This document shows positions 1 to 6,896 of a DNA stretch of 15,930 bases, piece after piece. The stretch lies in contig RHBP01000022.1 of NCBI GenBank assembly GCA_010030955.1, positions 1 through 15,930 of the forward strand. Reading direction: 5' to 3'. Each line of letters starts with the position of its first letter. Within the stretch, counting starts at the first letter, position 1. The stretch comes from Synechococcaceae bacterium WBB_10_009 (lineage in GTDB: Bacteria; Cyanobacteriota; Cyanobacteriia; PCC-6307; Cyanobiaceae). The notes below the pieces were generated by a model. The model did no database searches. It was not told the origin of the DNA and saw nothing but the letters and a program-made list of their open reading frames with translations. A program made the position numbers and the translations under genes.

Positions 1-2160
1 CTCCACGGCGTCGCCCAGCATGTAGCTGCGGCGGTTTTTGCGGCCCACCAGCCGGTTCTGGCGCGAGCGGTATTCGTACCAGTCGTCCTTGAGGGAGCTC
101 ACGTGCACCAGACCCTCCACCTGGGAGGGGGGCACCTCCACGAAGAAGCCGTAGCTCTGCACGCCGCTGATCACCCCGGTGAGGGTCTGCCCCACCAGCG
201 GTTCGGCCTGGCGGGCCTGGGCCATGGCCAGGGCGTCGTTGCGCAGCTCACTGACAAAGCGGGAACGGCCGTTGAGGCGGTGCAGCAGCGTGGCGTTGCG
301 ACCCTCCTCCAGGGGGGCCAGCTGAGCGGGGCTGAGCAGGGGCCAGTCGATCACGCCGTGGCTGCTGTCGCCGGCGATGTCCACCCGGGTTTTGTGGCGC
401 ACGGAGGGGCGGTCCTTGCCCTCGCCGAGCAGCAGCACCAGCAGGTGCTGGTTCCACAGGTCGGCGTAGTGCAGGGCGGGGCAGCACCAGGGGGCGAAGC
501 CCACCGGTTCGCCCGCCACGGTGTTGGGGCCCGGCTCGGTGGCCAGGCTCACGGGCTTGAGGGGATCGCGCAGCTGCTGCTGCAGCACGCGGCTGCGGTC
601 GCTGGCGGCGAAGGCGCTGGCCAGGTCCTGGGCGCTGGCGTTGCCGTCGGCGGCCAGCTCCAGGGGGATCTCCAGGGCGAGGGCGGCCTTGGCCACGTCG
701 TTGAGGTCCTCCGCGTCGGGGGCGGGGTTGTGGGCGTAGAGGGCCGGCAGCTCCAGGGCGGCGCAGTGGCGCCCGAGGGCGCGGTGGGCGGTGAGCACCA
801 GCTCCCGCAGCAGGCCAGCGCTGCTCTGGGCCGGATCCTGCAGCACCAGCCAGCCCTGGCGGGTTTCATCCGGTTCGGGGATCGCCAGGTCGCCCAGGCC
901 GTCGATGGCGGGCATGGCGAGGTCGAGGTCGATTGAACCGGCCTGCAGGCGCCGTTGGCGCAGGGTCTGGGCCAGGGCGATCAAGCCCTCCAGCAGGGGC
1001 AGTTGCTCCTTGAGGGCCTTGAGGGCGGCGGGGGTGGTGCGGGCCTTCGGTTTGCGCTCCGCCAGGGCCTGCAGGGCCTTGGCATCGGCGGCGGCATCCA
1101 CCTGCACCGTGCTGCGGCAGAAGCGGTAGTGCTGCAGCTCGCCCTCGGGGCTGAGCTCCAGCAGCACCGAGAGGGCGGCGGCGGCGGCGCCCGGCTTGAA
1201 GGCGGCGGCCTTGGTGAGCGCCGGGGTTAACAGGGGCAGCCAGCTGCTGCCGAGGCAGAGGCTTTCACCCTGGTCCCGCAGGAACAGATCCAGGGGGCTG
1301 CCGAAGCCGATGCGCTCGGCGATGGCGGGGGCGTGCACCCAGAGGCGATGGCCGGCCTCGCTGCTCTCCAGCGACACCGCCGGCAGCAGGGGCGCCTCGG
1401 CGCCGCTCCAGAGCTCGAGCGCCAGGGTGGGCAGGGCGGTGAGGTCGTCGCGCTCCTTGGTGTCCGGGCTCTTGAGGGTGGCTTTGGGGGCGGCCGGCTG
1501 CTCCCGCAGGCCGTGTTTGGTGAGCAGCAGATCCAGGTCTGCCTCCGGGCCGGCATTCACCGCCAGGCTGCGGGCCACGTGGCCCTGGGGCGCCAGCTGG
1601 CCCACCGGATAGCGGTCGACCCGCACCTCCACCACCGCCTCCTCGGCGGGCTGCAGGTATTGGCTGTCGCCGCTGGGCAATTCGATGCTGGTGAGCAGGC
1701 GATCGTCCAGGGGCACCGCCACCAGCCGCTCCTGCTGTTGCTCCACGTGGGCCAGCAGGCTGGTGGTGTGGCGCTCGAGGATGCATTGCACGCCCCCTTC
1801 GGGGGAGCGGCGGCGTCCGCCGTCGCGGGTGATGCGCACCAGCACCCGATCGCCATTCCAGGCGTGGTTGAGCTGGTTGTCGCGGATGTAGATGTCTTCG
1901 CCGCCGTCGTCGCGCAGGGCAAAGCAAAAGCCCTTGCTGCTGCAGCGCAGGCGCGCCTCAATCAGGCCCCCGTCCTCCACGCGGCTGATGCCCTGCTCGT
2001 CCTCCGCCAGCACCCCCGTTTTCACCAGGGCGCTGAGGGCGATGCGCAGGTGCTCCTTGTCGGCCTTGGCGCTGAGGCCGAGGGCTTTCTCCAGTTTGCT
2101 GACGCTCAGCGGCTCGGCTGCGGGCAGCTGGTCGATCAGGGCGGCGACCGTGAATTTCAT
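1..2160 (-). CDS. RNase R/II-family (RNB) protein, Zam-like, catalytic residues lost; 3' end outside window
   Basis: The frame stays open from an ATG at 2160 to the left edge (720 residues, C-terminus missing). Domain order follows RNase R: winged helix (about 1-65), first cold-shock domain (about 68-115, ending GDRVLVRI), second cold-shock region (about 125-225), RNB core (about 235-580), S1 domain from about 657 (GVISGVQSYGFFVEV, GLVHVSSL). Residues RDDL (237-240) and RLWV (272-275) align with the RNase R stretches on either side of the Asp cluster. The segment between them (245-262) has only Glu249 and Glu255 and none of the four metal-binding Asp. The nucleotide-stacking Tyr of GTSVYFP is Cys302, and SPIRRY is replaced by CPALHY (about 560-565). 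Members of this family normally degrade RNA 3' to 5'. I infer an RNA-binding pseudo-nuclease, possibly the cyanobacterial 'Zam' branch. No clear Shine-Dalgarno is seen before the ATG. Confidence 0.85.
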   Translation of the reverse strand, partial: MKFTVAALIDQLPAAEPLSVSKLEKALGLSAKADKEHLRIALSALVKTGVLAEDEQGISRVEDGGLIEARLRCSSKGFCFALRDDGGEDIYIRDNQLNHAWNGDRVLVRITRDGGRRRSPEGGVQCILERHTTSLLAHVEQQQERLVAVPLDDRLLTSIELPSGDSQYLQPAEEAVVEVRVDRYPVGQLAPQGHVARSLAVNAGPEADLDLLLTKHGLREQPAAPKATLKSPDTKERDDLTALPTLALELWSGAEAPLLPAVSLESSEAGHRLWVHAPAIAERIGFGSPLDLFLRDQGESLCLGSSWLPLLTPALTKAAAFKPGAAAAALSVLLELSPEGELQHYRFCRSTVQVDAAADAKALQALAERKPKARTTPAALKALKEQLPLLEGLIALAQTLRQRRLQAGSIDLDLAMPAIDGLGDLAIPEPDETRQGWLVLQDPAQSSAGLLRELVLTAHRALGRHCAALELPALYAHNPAPDAEDLNDVAKAALALEIPLELAADGNASAQDLASAFAASDRSRVLQQQLRDPLKPVSLATEPGPNTVAGEPVGFAPWCCPALHYADLWNQHLLVLLLGEGKDRPSVRHKTRVDIAGDSSHGVIDWPLLSPAQLAPLEEGRNATLLHRLNGRSRFVSELRNDALAMAQARQAEPLVGQTLTGVISGVQSYGFFVEVPPSQVEGLVHVSSLKDDWYEYRSRQNRLVGRKNRRSYMLGDAVE

Positions 2161-2340
2161 GGCTTGCGGGAACGTGCCCAGGAACAGGGCTTGTCGGGCC
2201 GTTTGGCGGGATGGCTGGCGTCGGCCCAGGGGCGTCGGCGGTGGGTTCAACCAGGGGCTTCAACGGGTGGCGAACAGCTCCTGAAGACGGCCAACGCCTT
2301 CGGGATCCCTCGCGACCCCATCACCATAGCGAGCCGCTGC

Positions 2341-2658
2341 TCAGGGGGCTTCCGGACCGTCCGCGTTGGCGCCATCCGGCTCGGGGCGGGAGGCCTTGAT
2401 CAACAGGCGGCTGCCGATCACCAGGAAGCCCACCGATGCGGCCAGCTGCAGCACATCCGGGCCGATCACCGAGGAGAGCGATCCCCCCGCCGCCGCCCCC
2501 AGCAGGCTGGCCAGCACCAGCGCCAGCGAACTGCCGGCGAACACGGCGCCGCTGCGGCTGGAGGTGCCACTGATGGTCACGATGGCCAGTTGGGTCTTGT
2601 CGCCCAGCTCCGCCAGGAACACGGTGGCGAAGGTGGAGGCCAGCAGGGGAAGGTCCAT
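2341..2658 (-). CDS. UPF0016 (Gdt1/TMEM165/Mnx) half-size membrane protein, second copy
   Basis: 105 residues, a single UPF0016 unit with the signature ELGDKTQ at 17-23 at the end of the first hydrophobic helix. Two further hydrophobic segments follow (about 40-62 and 70-88), then a short polar tail. The family exports Mn2+ or Ca2+ across the cytoplasmic or thylakoid membrane. Synechocystis Mnx and plant PAM71/CMT1 carry two units in one chain. Here two single-unit proteins are encoded back to back, so a heteromeric transporter is the likely form. The start ATG lies 3 bp after the stop of the upstream copy, so the two are probably translated together. The ion is inferred from the family, not visible in the sequence. 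Confidence 0.92.
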   Translation of the reverse strand: MDLPLLASTFATVFLAELGDKTQLAIVTISGTSSRSGAVFAGSSLALVLASLLGAAAGGSLSSVIGPDVLQLAASVGFLVIGSRLLIKASRPEPDGANADGPEAP

Positions 2659-2661
2659 GGG

Positions 2662-3018
2662 TCAGGCCAGGGGGAACACGCTCACGGCGGCCTGACGGCC
2701 GAGCCACAGGCCCAGGCCCACCATCAAGATCCCGGCCAGCCGTTCCAGCTGTTGGGGGGGCAGCACCCGCGACAGCCAGCGCCCCAGCACCACCCCCACC
2801 AGGCTCGAGCTGATCAGGGCCAGCGACGCCCCGAAGAACACCAGCACCGGGCGGCCGGATTCCGCCGAGAGCAGCAGCGCCGCCAGCTGGGTTTTGTCCC
2901 CCAGTTCCGCCAAAAACACCGTGGTGAACGTGGTCAGAAACACCGCCCCAAAGGAGCCGGCGTCGGCCTGGCTGTCGGGGGTCGGTGGCGGTGGAGCAGC
3001 GGGCTGCGGTTCGGTCAT
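2662..3018 (-). CDS. UPF0016 (Gdt1/TMEM165/Mnx) half-size membrane protein, first copy
   Basis: 118 residues. A Pro-rich cytoplasmic leader of about 22 residues precedes helix 1, which carries the signature ELGDKTQ at 38-44. A second helix lies at about 58-80 and a third at about 92-110. The acidic motif of each copy would face its partner across the ion path, so this and the following gene probably form one Mn2+ (or Ca2+) exporter. Its ATG overlaps the stop of the upstream Cys-cluster gene by one base (TGATG), which suggests coupled translation in a three-gene operon. The leader is absent from the second copy, so the two subunits are not interchangeable at the N-terminus. Confidence 0.92.
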   Translation of the reverse strand: MTEPQPAAPPPPTPDSQADAGSFGAVFLTTFTTVFLAELGDKTQLAALLLSAESGRPVLVFFGASLALISSSLVGVVLGRWLSRVLPPQQLERLAGILMVGLGLWLGRQAAVSVFPLA

Positions 3019-3386
3019 CAGGCTTCTGACGGCGGCTGGCGGATGGCCTGCTCGAAACGCTTCATCACCATGCCACGACCGCCGTGCTCGCAGCGGATCT
3101 GCTGCCGGCAGCAGTCGATGGCAAAGCCATTGGCCTGCTCCGCCGGCACCGCAAACAGCGTCGCCAGGTTGTCGACCCGGCAGAAGCTGGGCCGCTGCTC
3201 ATAGATGCGGCAGCTGCTGGAGCCGGTGTCGAAGTGGATGCACCAGCCGTCGGGGCCCACCATCGAGAGGTAGAGCTCCCGCTGCTCGGGGCTGAGGGCT
3301 TCGATCGCCTCATGGCGCTCGCCGGGGTCGAGGCGGCAGCAGGCCCCGCAGCCGCTGATGCAGCGCCAGTGCAGGGCCTCAGCCAT
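3018..3386 (-). CDS. YkgJ/UPF0153-type zinc- or iron-chelating Cys-cluster protein
   Basis: 122 residues from the ATG at 3386 (MAEALHWRC). Cysteines fall in the family pattern: C9, C13, C16-C17 near the N-terminus, a WCIHFD segment, a C-x9-C stretch (SCRIYEQRPSFC), and a CC plus C pair near the end (DCCRQQIRC). Such proteins are thought to bind Zn or an Fe-S cluster; their biochemical role is not established. The frame is open up to an alternative start at 3494. I reject that longer form because its extra 36 residues are low-complexity, are not family-like, and would cover the divergent psb30 regulatory region. It is the first gene of the operon with the two UPF0016 genes, which hints at a role in metal handling. 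Confidence 0.88.
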   Translation of the reverse strand: MAEALHWRCISGCGACCRLDPGERHEAIEALSPEQRELYLSMVGPDGWCIHFDTGSSSCRIYEQRPSFCRVDNLATLFAVPAEQANGFAIDCCRQQIRCEHGGRGMVMKRFEQAIRQPPSEA

Positions 3387-3393
3387 GGCGCGG

Positions 3394-3408
3394 ACCGGCC
3401 TGGCCGGT
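3394..3408. repeat. Perfect 7-1-7 palindrome upstream of the Cys-cluster gene
   Basis: ACCGGCC-T-GGCCGGT, seven-base arms around a single central base. It begins 7 bp from the ykgJ-type start codon, so as RNA it would lie over the ribosome-binding region of that gene. GC-rich palindromes arise easily in this base composition, so function is uncertain. Confidence 0.35.
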
Positions 3409-3423
3409 GGCCTCGGCCTGGGG

Positions 3424-3442
3424 CTGTGACAACCCGTCACAG
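3424..3442. promoter_or_regulatory. CRP-like dyad (CTGTGAC-N5-GTCACAG) between psb30 and the Mn operon
   Basis: Perfect seven-base inverted repeat with a 5-base spacer, in the 137-bp gap between two divergent genes. It contains the TGTGA/TCACA half-sites recognised by CRP-family regulators, but with 7 bases between them instead of the usual 6. It lies 38 bp from the ykgJ-type start and 81 bp from the psb30 start, so one bound protein could affect either or both. I cannot assign a regulator. Confidence 0.45.
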
Positions 3443-3523
3443 GGCCGTGGGCCGGCGGGCTGCCGCCGTGGTGGCAGACCGTAAGGTGAGGCACGATTTG
3501 GGCCGTTGCTGCGCCGCTCTCCC

Positions 3524-3631
3524 ATGGGAATCGACTTCCATCTGATCGCCAACTTCGCCGCCCTGTTCCTGATCACGGTGGCTGGCCCGGCGGTGATCTT
3601 CATCCTCTTCTACCGCCGCGGCGCCCTCTGA
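3524..3631 (+). CDS. psb30: Photosystem II protein Psb30 (Ycf12)
   Basis: 35 residues: a short polar N-terminus (MGIDFH), one transmembrane helix at about 7-29 containing the conserved AGPAVIFI, and the positive end FYRRGAL. Psb30 is a one-helix subunit at the edge of the PSII core near PsbJ, PsbK, PsbZ and cytochrome b559, and stabilises PSII under strong light. Length and sequence fit the picocyanobacterial form closely. It is a single-gene transcript: the neighbour upstream is divergent and a strong hairpin with a T-rich tail lies 38 bp after the stop codon. Divergence from a predicted Mn-export operon is notable, because Mn is the PSII catalytic metal. Confidence 0.95.
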   Translation: MGIDFHLIANFAALFLITVAGPAVIFILFYRRGAL

Positions 3632-3668
3632 TCGGCGGACCGCCTGGCCCCTCCGAGGGTCCAGATCC

Positions 3669-3712
3669 AAGCCCCCCATGCGAGCGCCGCTGCGCCGCAT
3701 GGGGGGCTTTGT
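3669..3712 (+). terminator. Rho-independent terminator of psb30
   Basis: A perfect 14-bp stem (AAGCCCCCCATGCG paired with CGCATGGGGGGCTT, arms 3669-3682 and 3696-3709) with a 13-nt loop, then TTTGTTG on the plus strand. recJ ends convergently at 3730, so the same hairpin may also slow minus-strand transcripts, but the minus side lacks a T-run. Confidence 0.85.
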
Positions 3713-3729
3713 TGTGGTCTGAGCGTTTG

Positions 3730-5715
3730 CTAGGCCGCGAGTCCGAGGGCGGTGGCGGCGTCGGCCACCAGGGCCCGCAGGTAGGGGTGGTCGCCCCGGG
3801 GGTGATCCAGCAGCTGGGGCGTTCCCTCACCGCAGCGGGCCCGCAGCTCCTCGCCATCGGCGTTGCGGATCACCAGCTGATCGTTCTGGTGGCTCACCCA
3901 GTACCGGCGGTCGCGGCGGCACAACACCAGGCTGTTGCTGCCGCTGGGGCGCAGGTCCACCAGCTCGAGCTGCAGCCGCTCCTCCCCCTGCCAGCGGTTG
4001 AGGCGCAGGTGGAAGGCCACATCCAGCTCCTGGGGCAGGGTCCAGCTGCCGCTCCAGCGCCAGGCGATCGCCCGCAGGCGCACATCCCCCTGCCGCAGGG
4101 TGAGCTGCAGGTGGCCGCCCCGCAGCTGCCGTTGCTCCTCCACCCGGCAGCGGCTGCTCCAGAACAGGGGGGTGGGGTGGCCGATGCCGAAGGGCTCCAG
4201 CCGTTGCAGTTGGCCCCAGAACTGGCGGTCGAGGGCACTGAACGGCACCAGGGCCTCGGGGCGCACCGCCCGCTGGCTGGCCTCGCTGCTGAGCCAGGCC
4301 TGGGCGCGTTGGTTGAGGCGCTCATGCAGGGCCGCCACCCGCTCGGCCTTCACGGTGAAGCCGCCCGCGGCGGGGTGGCCGCCGTGGCGCTCCAGCAGAT
4401 CGCTGCAGGCCTCCAGGGCCGCATCCACGGCAAACCCCTGGGGGGCCCGCACGGAGGCCCGCAGCCGGCCATCCCCCTCGGAGGCCAGCAGCGCCACCGG
4501 CAGGCCGAAATGGTCCACCAGCCGGGCGGCCACGATGCCGATCACCCCGTGGTGCCAATGGCCCTGGGCCAGCAGCAGAAATGGGCTGCGCTGCTGCCCA
4601 TCGGCCTCCACCAGGGCGCGCGCCTCCGCTTCGATCGCATCGCAGAGCTCCCGCCGCTGGCGGTTGAGCTGGTCGCAGGCGTGGGCCAGCTCCAGGGCCC
4701 GCTCGGTGTCGTCGGTGGTGAGCAGGTCCACCACCAGCTGCGGATCCCCCAGGCGGCCCACGGCGTTGATGCGGGGGGCGATCTGGAATCCCACGGTGCC
4801 CGCGTCCACCGGCGCCCCATCCAGCCCCGCCAGTTGCTGCAGCGCCTGCAGGCCCGGTAGGGGGCTGCCCTTGAGCTGCGGCAGCCCATCCAGCAGCCAG
4901 CGGCGGTTGACCCCCTGCAGGGGGGCCATGTCGGCGATCGTGCCGATGCAGAACAGGTCGAGCGCCATGGCCAGGGCGCGCTTGGAGCGCTGCTTCTGGG
5001 CCAGCGCCCGCGCCAGCACGTAGGCCAGCCCCACCCCCGCCAGGCCCCGGTAAGGCGAGTCCTCCGGGGTGGTGGCGGGGTGCAGCAGGGCCAGCAGGGG
5101 CGGCCGCTGCGGCGGCAGGGTGTGGTGGTCGGTCACGATCACCTCCACCCCCAGCTGCTGGGCCCGCTCCAGGGCGGCGTGGGCGGCGATGCCGTTGTCC
5201 ACGGTCACCAGCAGGGCGATGCCCTCGCCCGCCAGGCGCTCCACCATGGCGGCGTTGAGGCCGTAGCCGTCGTCGAGGCGGCTGGGGATCGCGGCGGTGG
5301 GCCGCGCCCCCAGGTGCCCCAGCACCCCCACCAGCAGGGCGGTGCTGGTCATGCCATCGGCGTCGTAGTCGCCGCAGATCGCCAGCGATTCCCCCTGGCG
5401 GCAGGCCCGCCGAAGCCGCTCCACGGCCACGCCCAGGTCGGGGAAATGGGCGGCGGGATCCGGTGCGGCGGGGGGATCCAGCAGCGCCTGCACCGACGCC
5501 ACGCTGGTGTAACCGCGGCGCTGCAACAGGGCCTGCAGGGCCTGCGGCAGCCCCAGTGGCGCCAGCGGTTCGCCGGGGGCCAGGGGCGGCGGCAGTTGCC
5601 AGTTGCTGGCTGTGGGCGGCTGCCGAGGGTCGGCTGTGGGCGGATGCCGAGGCTCGGCGGTGGGCCGTTGCTCAGGGGGCGGGGGGAGCAACGGGACACG
5701 GCCAGAGCACCCCAT
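3730..5715 (-). CDS. recJ: Single-stranded-DNA-specific exonuclease RecJ
   Basis: 661 residues from the ATG at 5715. RecJ degrades single-stranded DNA 5' to 3' in recombination, mismatch and base-excision repair. DHH-phosphoesterase motifs are clear: CGDYDADG (114-121), TVDNG, and TDHH (195-198). The DHHA1 motif GGHPAAGG is at 445-452, followed by the OB-like C-terminal domain. The first 60 or so residues are Pro-rich and contain an imperfect 8-residue repeat, so the true start could be slightly downstream. The frame is open up to 6525, but that extension is antisense to the phosphatase gene and has no family similarity, so I place the start at 5715. The gene is divergent from the phosphatase operon, with 66 bp between starts. 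Confidence 0.93.
   Translation of the reverse strand: MGCSGRVPLLPPPPEQRPTAEPRHPPTADPRQPPTASNWQLPPPLAPGEPLAPLGLPQALQALLQRRGYTSVASVQALLDPPAAPDPAAHFPDLGVAVERLRRACRQGESLAICGDYDADGMTSTALLVGVLGHLGARPTAAIPSRLDDGYGLNAAMVERLAGEGIALLVTVDNGIAAHAALERAQQLGVEVIVTDHHTLPPQRPPLLALLHPATTPEDSPYRGLAGVGLAYVLARALAQKQRSKRALAMALDLFCIGTIADMAPLQGVNRRWLLDGLPQLKGSPLPGLQALQQLAGLDGAPVDAGTVGFQIAPRINAVGRLGDPQLVVDLLTTDDTERALELAHACDQLNRQRRELCDAIEAEARALVEADGQQRSPFLLLAQGHWHHGVIGIVAARLVDHFGLPVALLASEGDGRLRASVRAPQGFAVDAALEACSDLLERHGGHPAAGGFTVKAERVAALHERLNQRAQAWLSSEASQRAVRPEALVPFSALDRQFWGQLQRLEPFGIGHPTPLFWSSRCRVEEQRQLRGGHLQLTLRQGDVRLRAIAWRWSGSWTLPQELDVAFHLRLNRWQGEERLQLELVDLRPSGSNSLVLCRRDRRYWVSHQNDQLVIRNADGEELRARCGEGTPQLLDHPRGDHPYLRALVADAATALGLAA
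4064..4071. repeat. HIP1 octamer GCGATCGC
   Basis: GCGATCGC, here within GGCGATCGCC, is the highly iterated palindrome of many cyanobacterial genomes. This copy is inside recJ. It supports the cyanobacterial assignment; two copies in 16 kb is a modest density. Confidence 0.7.
5608..5679. repeat. 24-bp tandem repeat, about 3 degenerate copies, in the recJ 5' end
   Basis: Units at 5608-5631, 5632-5655 and 5656-5679. The first two differ at two positions and the third is more diverged. The period is a multiple of three, so the recJ frame is kept and the repeat encodes PPTA(D/E)PR(Q/H) in the Pro-rich N-terminus. It looks like an in-frame duplication that can change copy number without breaking the gene. 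Confidence 0.8.
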
Positions 5716-5781
5716 TGTGGGGGTCGCGCCGCGGCCGTCCAGCCCTAATTTGCAGGGCGTTTCCCCTTGCGGAGCCCCGGG
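5716..5781. promoter_or_regulatory. Divergent recJ / cbbY-like promoter region
   Basis: 66 bp between two divergent starts must hold signals for both. On the plus strand TAATTT at 5746-5751 could be a -10 element about 30 bp before the phosphatase ATG; no convincing -35 is seen. A small dyad GCCCT-N7-AGGGC (5742-5758) overlaps it. Confidence 0.3.
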
Positions 5782-6543
5782 ATGTCCCCACCGCCGGCGG
5801 CCCTGCTCTGGGATGTGGACGGCACCCTGGCGGAAACCGAACTGCTGGGTCACCGCCGCGCCTTCAACCGCGCCTTTGCCGAGGCGGGTCTGCCCTGGCG
5901 CTGGGATCCCCCCACTTACCTGCAGCTGCTGGCCATCAGCGGCGGCCGCGAACGGCTGCGCCATTTCCTCACCGACGCCCGCGGCCAGCCCCCCGCTGAG
6001 GCGGAGGTGGAGGCCCTGCAGGCCAGCAAAACCCGCCACTACACCGCCCTGGTGGCCGCCGGTGAGCTGGTCCTGCGCCCGGGGGTGCGGCGCCTGATGG
6101 CGGAGGTCGCCGCCGCCGGGTTGCCCCAGGCGATCGTGACCACCAGCGGCCGGGCTGCGGTGCAGGCCCTGTTGGATGGGCAGTTGCCGCAGCATGCCCA
6201 ATGGCTGCCCCTGTGGATCTGCGGCGAGGATGTGGCACGCAAGAAACCCCACCCGCAGGCCTACCAACTGGCCCTGCAGCGGTTGGGCTGTTGCGCCGCC
6301 ACCGCCCTGGCCATTGAGGATTCCGCCAATGGCGTTGCCGCCGCCAGCGCCGCCGGCCTGCCGGTGCTGGTGACCCGCAGTGCCTCCAGCGCCGCCGAGC
6401 CGGCTGAGGCCTTTGCCGCCGCCGCCGCCGAACTGGATGGCCTGGGGGATGCGGAGGCACCGGTGCGGGTGCGGCGGGGCCCCGCTTGCCCGGGCGGCCG
6501 GGTCACGCTCTCCTATCTGCAGCACCTGCTCTCCGCCCGATGA
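5782..6543 (+). CDS. cbbY: CbbY-like HAD-superfamily sugar-phosphate phosphatase
   Basis: 253 residues. HAD motif I is DVDGT with Asp11 (nucleophile) and Asp13. Motif II is TTS at 120-122, motif III the KKP around Lys154-155, and motif IV IEDS at 178-181. The TLAETE segment, the AFNRAFAEAGLPWRWD cap region and the ISGGRERL loop match the CbbY branch. Characterised members (Rhodobacter, Arabidopsis) remove phosphate from xylulose-1,5-bisphosphate, a Rubisco misfire product that inhibits Rubisco. The ATG at 5782 is chosen over a TTG at 5767 because the extra five residues add nothing family-like. Its last bases overlap the next start (ATGA), the first of two such overlaps in the operon. A phosphoglycolate-phosphatase-like role is the main alternative. 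Confidence 0.85.
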   Translation: MSPPPAALLWDVDGTLAETELLGHRRAFNRAFAEAGLPWRWDPPTYLQLLAISGGRERLRHFLTDARGQPPAEAEVEALQASKTRHYTALVAAGELVLRPGVRRLMAEVAAAGLPQAIVTTSGRAAVQALLDGQLPQHAQWLPLWICGEDVARKKPHPQAYQLALQRLGCCAATALAIEDSANGVAAASAAGLPVLVTRSASSAAEPAEAFAAAAAELDGLGDAEAPVRVRRGPACPGGRVTLSYLQHLLSAR

Positions 6544-6896
6544 CGCCGCCGCCGCTGCAGGCCACCCGCTTTGAACGGTTGCTGCGGCAGCTGCTGGATG
6601 GGGTGTTTGGTGGCCTGCGCGGCAGTTGGCGGCGCCGCAGCCTGGTGGTGCTGGCGCTGTTGGTGGGCTTTTACCTGGGGCAGAACGTCACCTCCCTGTG
6701 GCTCACGCAGGTCGGCAAGCGGCCGGTGGCGGTGTTGGGGCTGGTGCTGTTGATTGAGCTGGTGGTGCGGCTGCGCTCGCGCTGGCTGGCGCGTCAGCCG
6801 GTGGGTGCGGTGCCGCTGCCCTGGCTGGTGGCGGACAACCTGCGCATGGGCGTGGTGTACGCGGTGGTGCTGGAGGGCTTCAAGCTCGGTTCATGA
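6540..6896 (+). CDS. Ycf20-like membrane protein (DUF565)
   Basis: 118 residues with an Arg-rich N-terminal section and hydrophobic segments at about 35-50 and 62-76. The ending VADNLRMGVVYAVVLEGFKLGS resembles the conserved Ycf20 tail, which closes with FKLGS. Family members occur in cyanobacteria, algae and plants; Arabidopsis and Chlamydomonas mutants are affected in thermal dissipation of excess light, but the molecular function is unknown. The ATG at 6540 overlaps the phosphatase stop (ATGA) and its own stop overlaps the glycerate kinase start in the same way, so it is translated as part of a tight three-gene unit. An upstream in-frame start at 6486 would lie inside the phosphatase gene and is less likely. 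Confidence 0.85.
   Translation: MTPPPLQATRFERLLRQLLDGVFGGLRGSWRRRSLVVLALLVGFYLGQNVTSLWLTQVGKRPVAVLGLVLLIELVVRLRSRWLARQPVGAVPLPWLVADNLRMGVVYAVVLEGFKLGS

Noticed and set aside
103..936. Plus-strand open frame of 277 codons
   Set aside because: It is antisense to the RNB gene, Gly/Gln/His-rich and low in complexity, as expected of a shadow frame in high-GC DNA.
2161..2340. Possible terminator or promoter in the gap between the second UPF0016 gene and the RNB gene
   Set aside because: Only short imperfect inverted repeats (CTCGC/GCGAG, GGGATCCC) without a T-run, and no paired -35/-10; nothing I can support.
1333..3204. Plus-strand open frame of 623 codons
   Set aside because: It runs across the antisense of four recognisable genes and has no domain-like pattern.
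3387..3494. 36-residue extension of the Cys-cluster protein
   Set aside because: It would cover the regulatory gap and the family begins at the MAEALHWRC methionine.
5440..5700. CRISPR-like short repeats near the recJ start
   Set aside because: The units are contiguous, in frame and without unique spacers, so they are a coding tandem repeat.
5716..6525. N-terminal extension of recJ to 931 residues
   Set aside because: The extra 270 residues are antisense to the phosphatase gene with its intact HAD motifs, and RecJ homology begins well after 5715.
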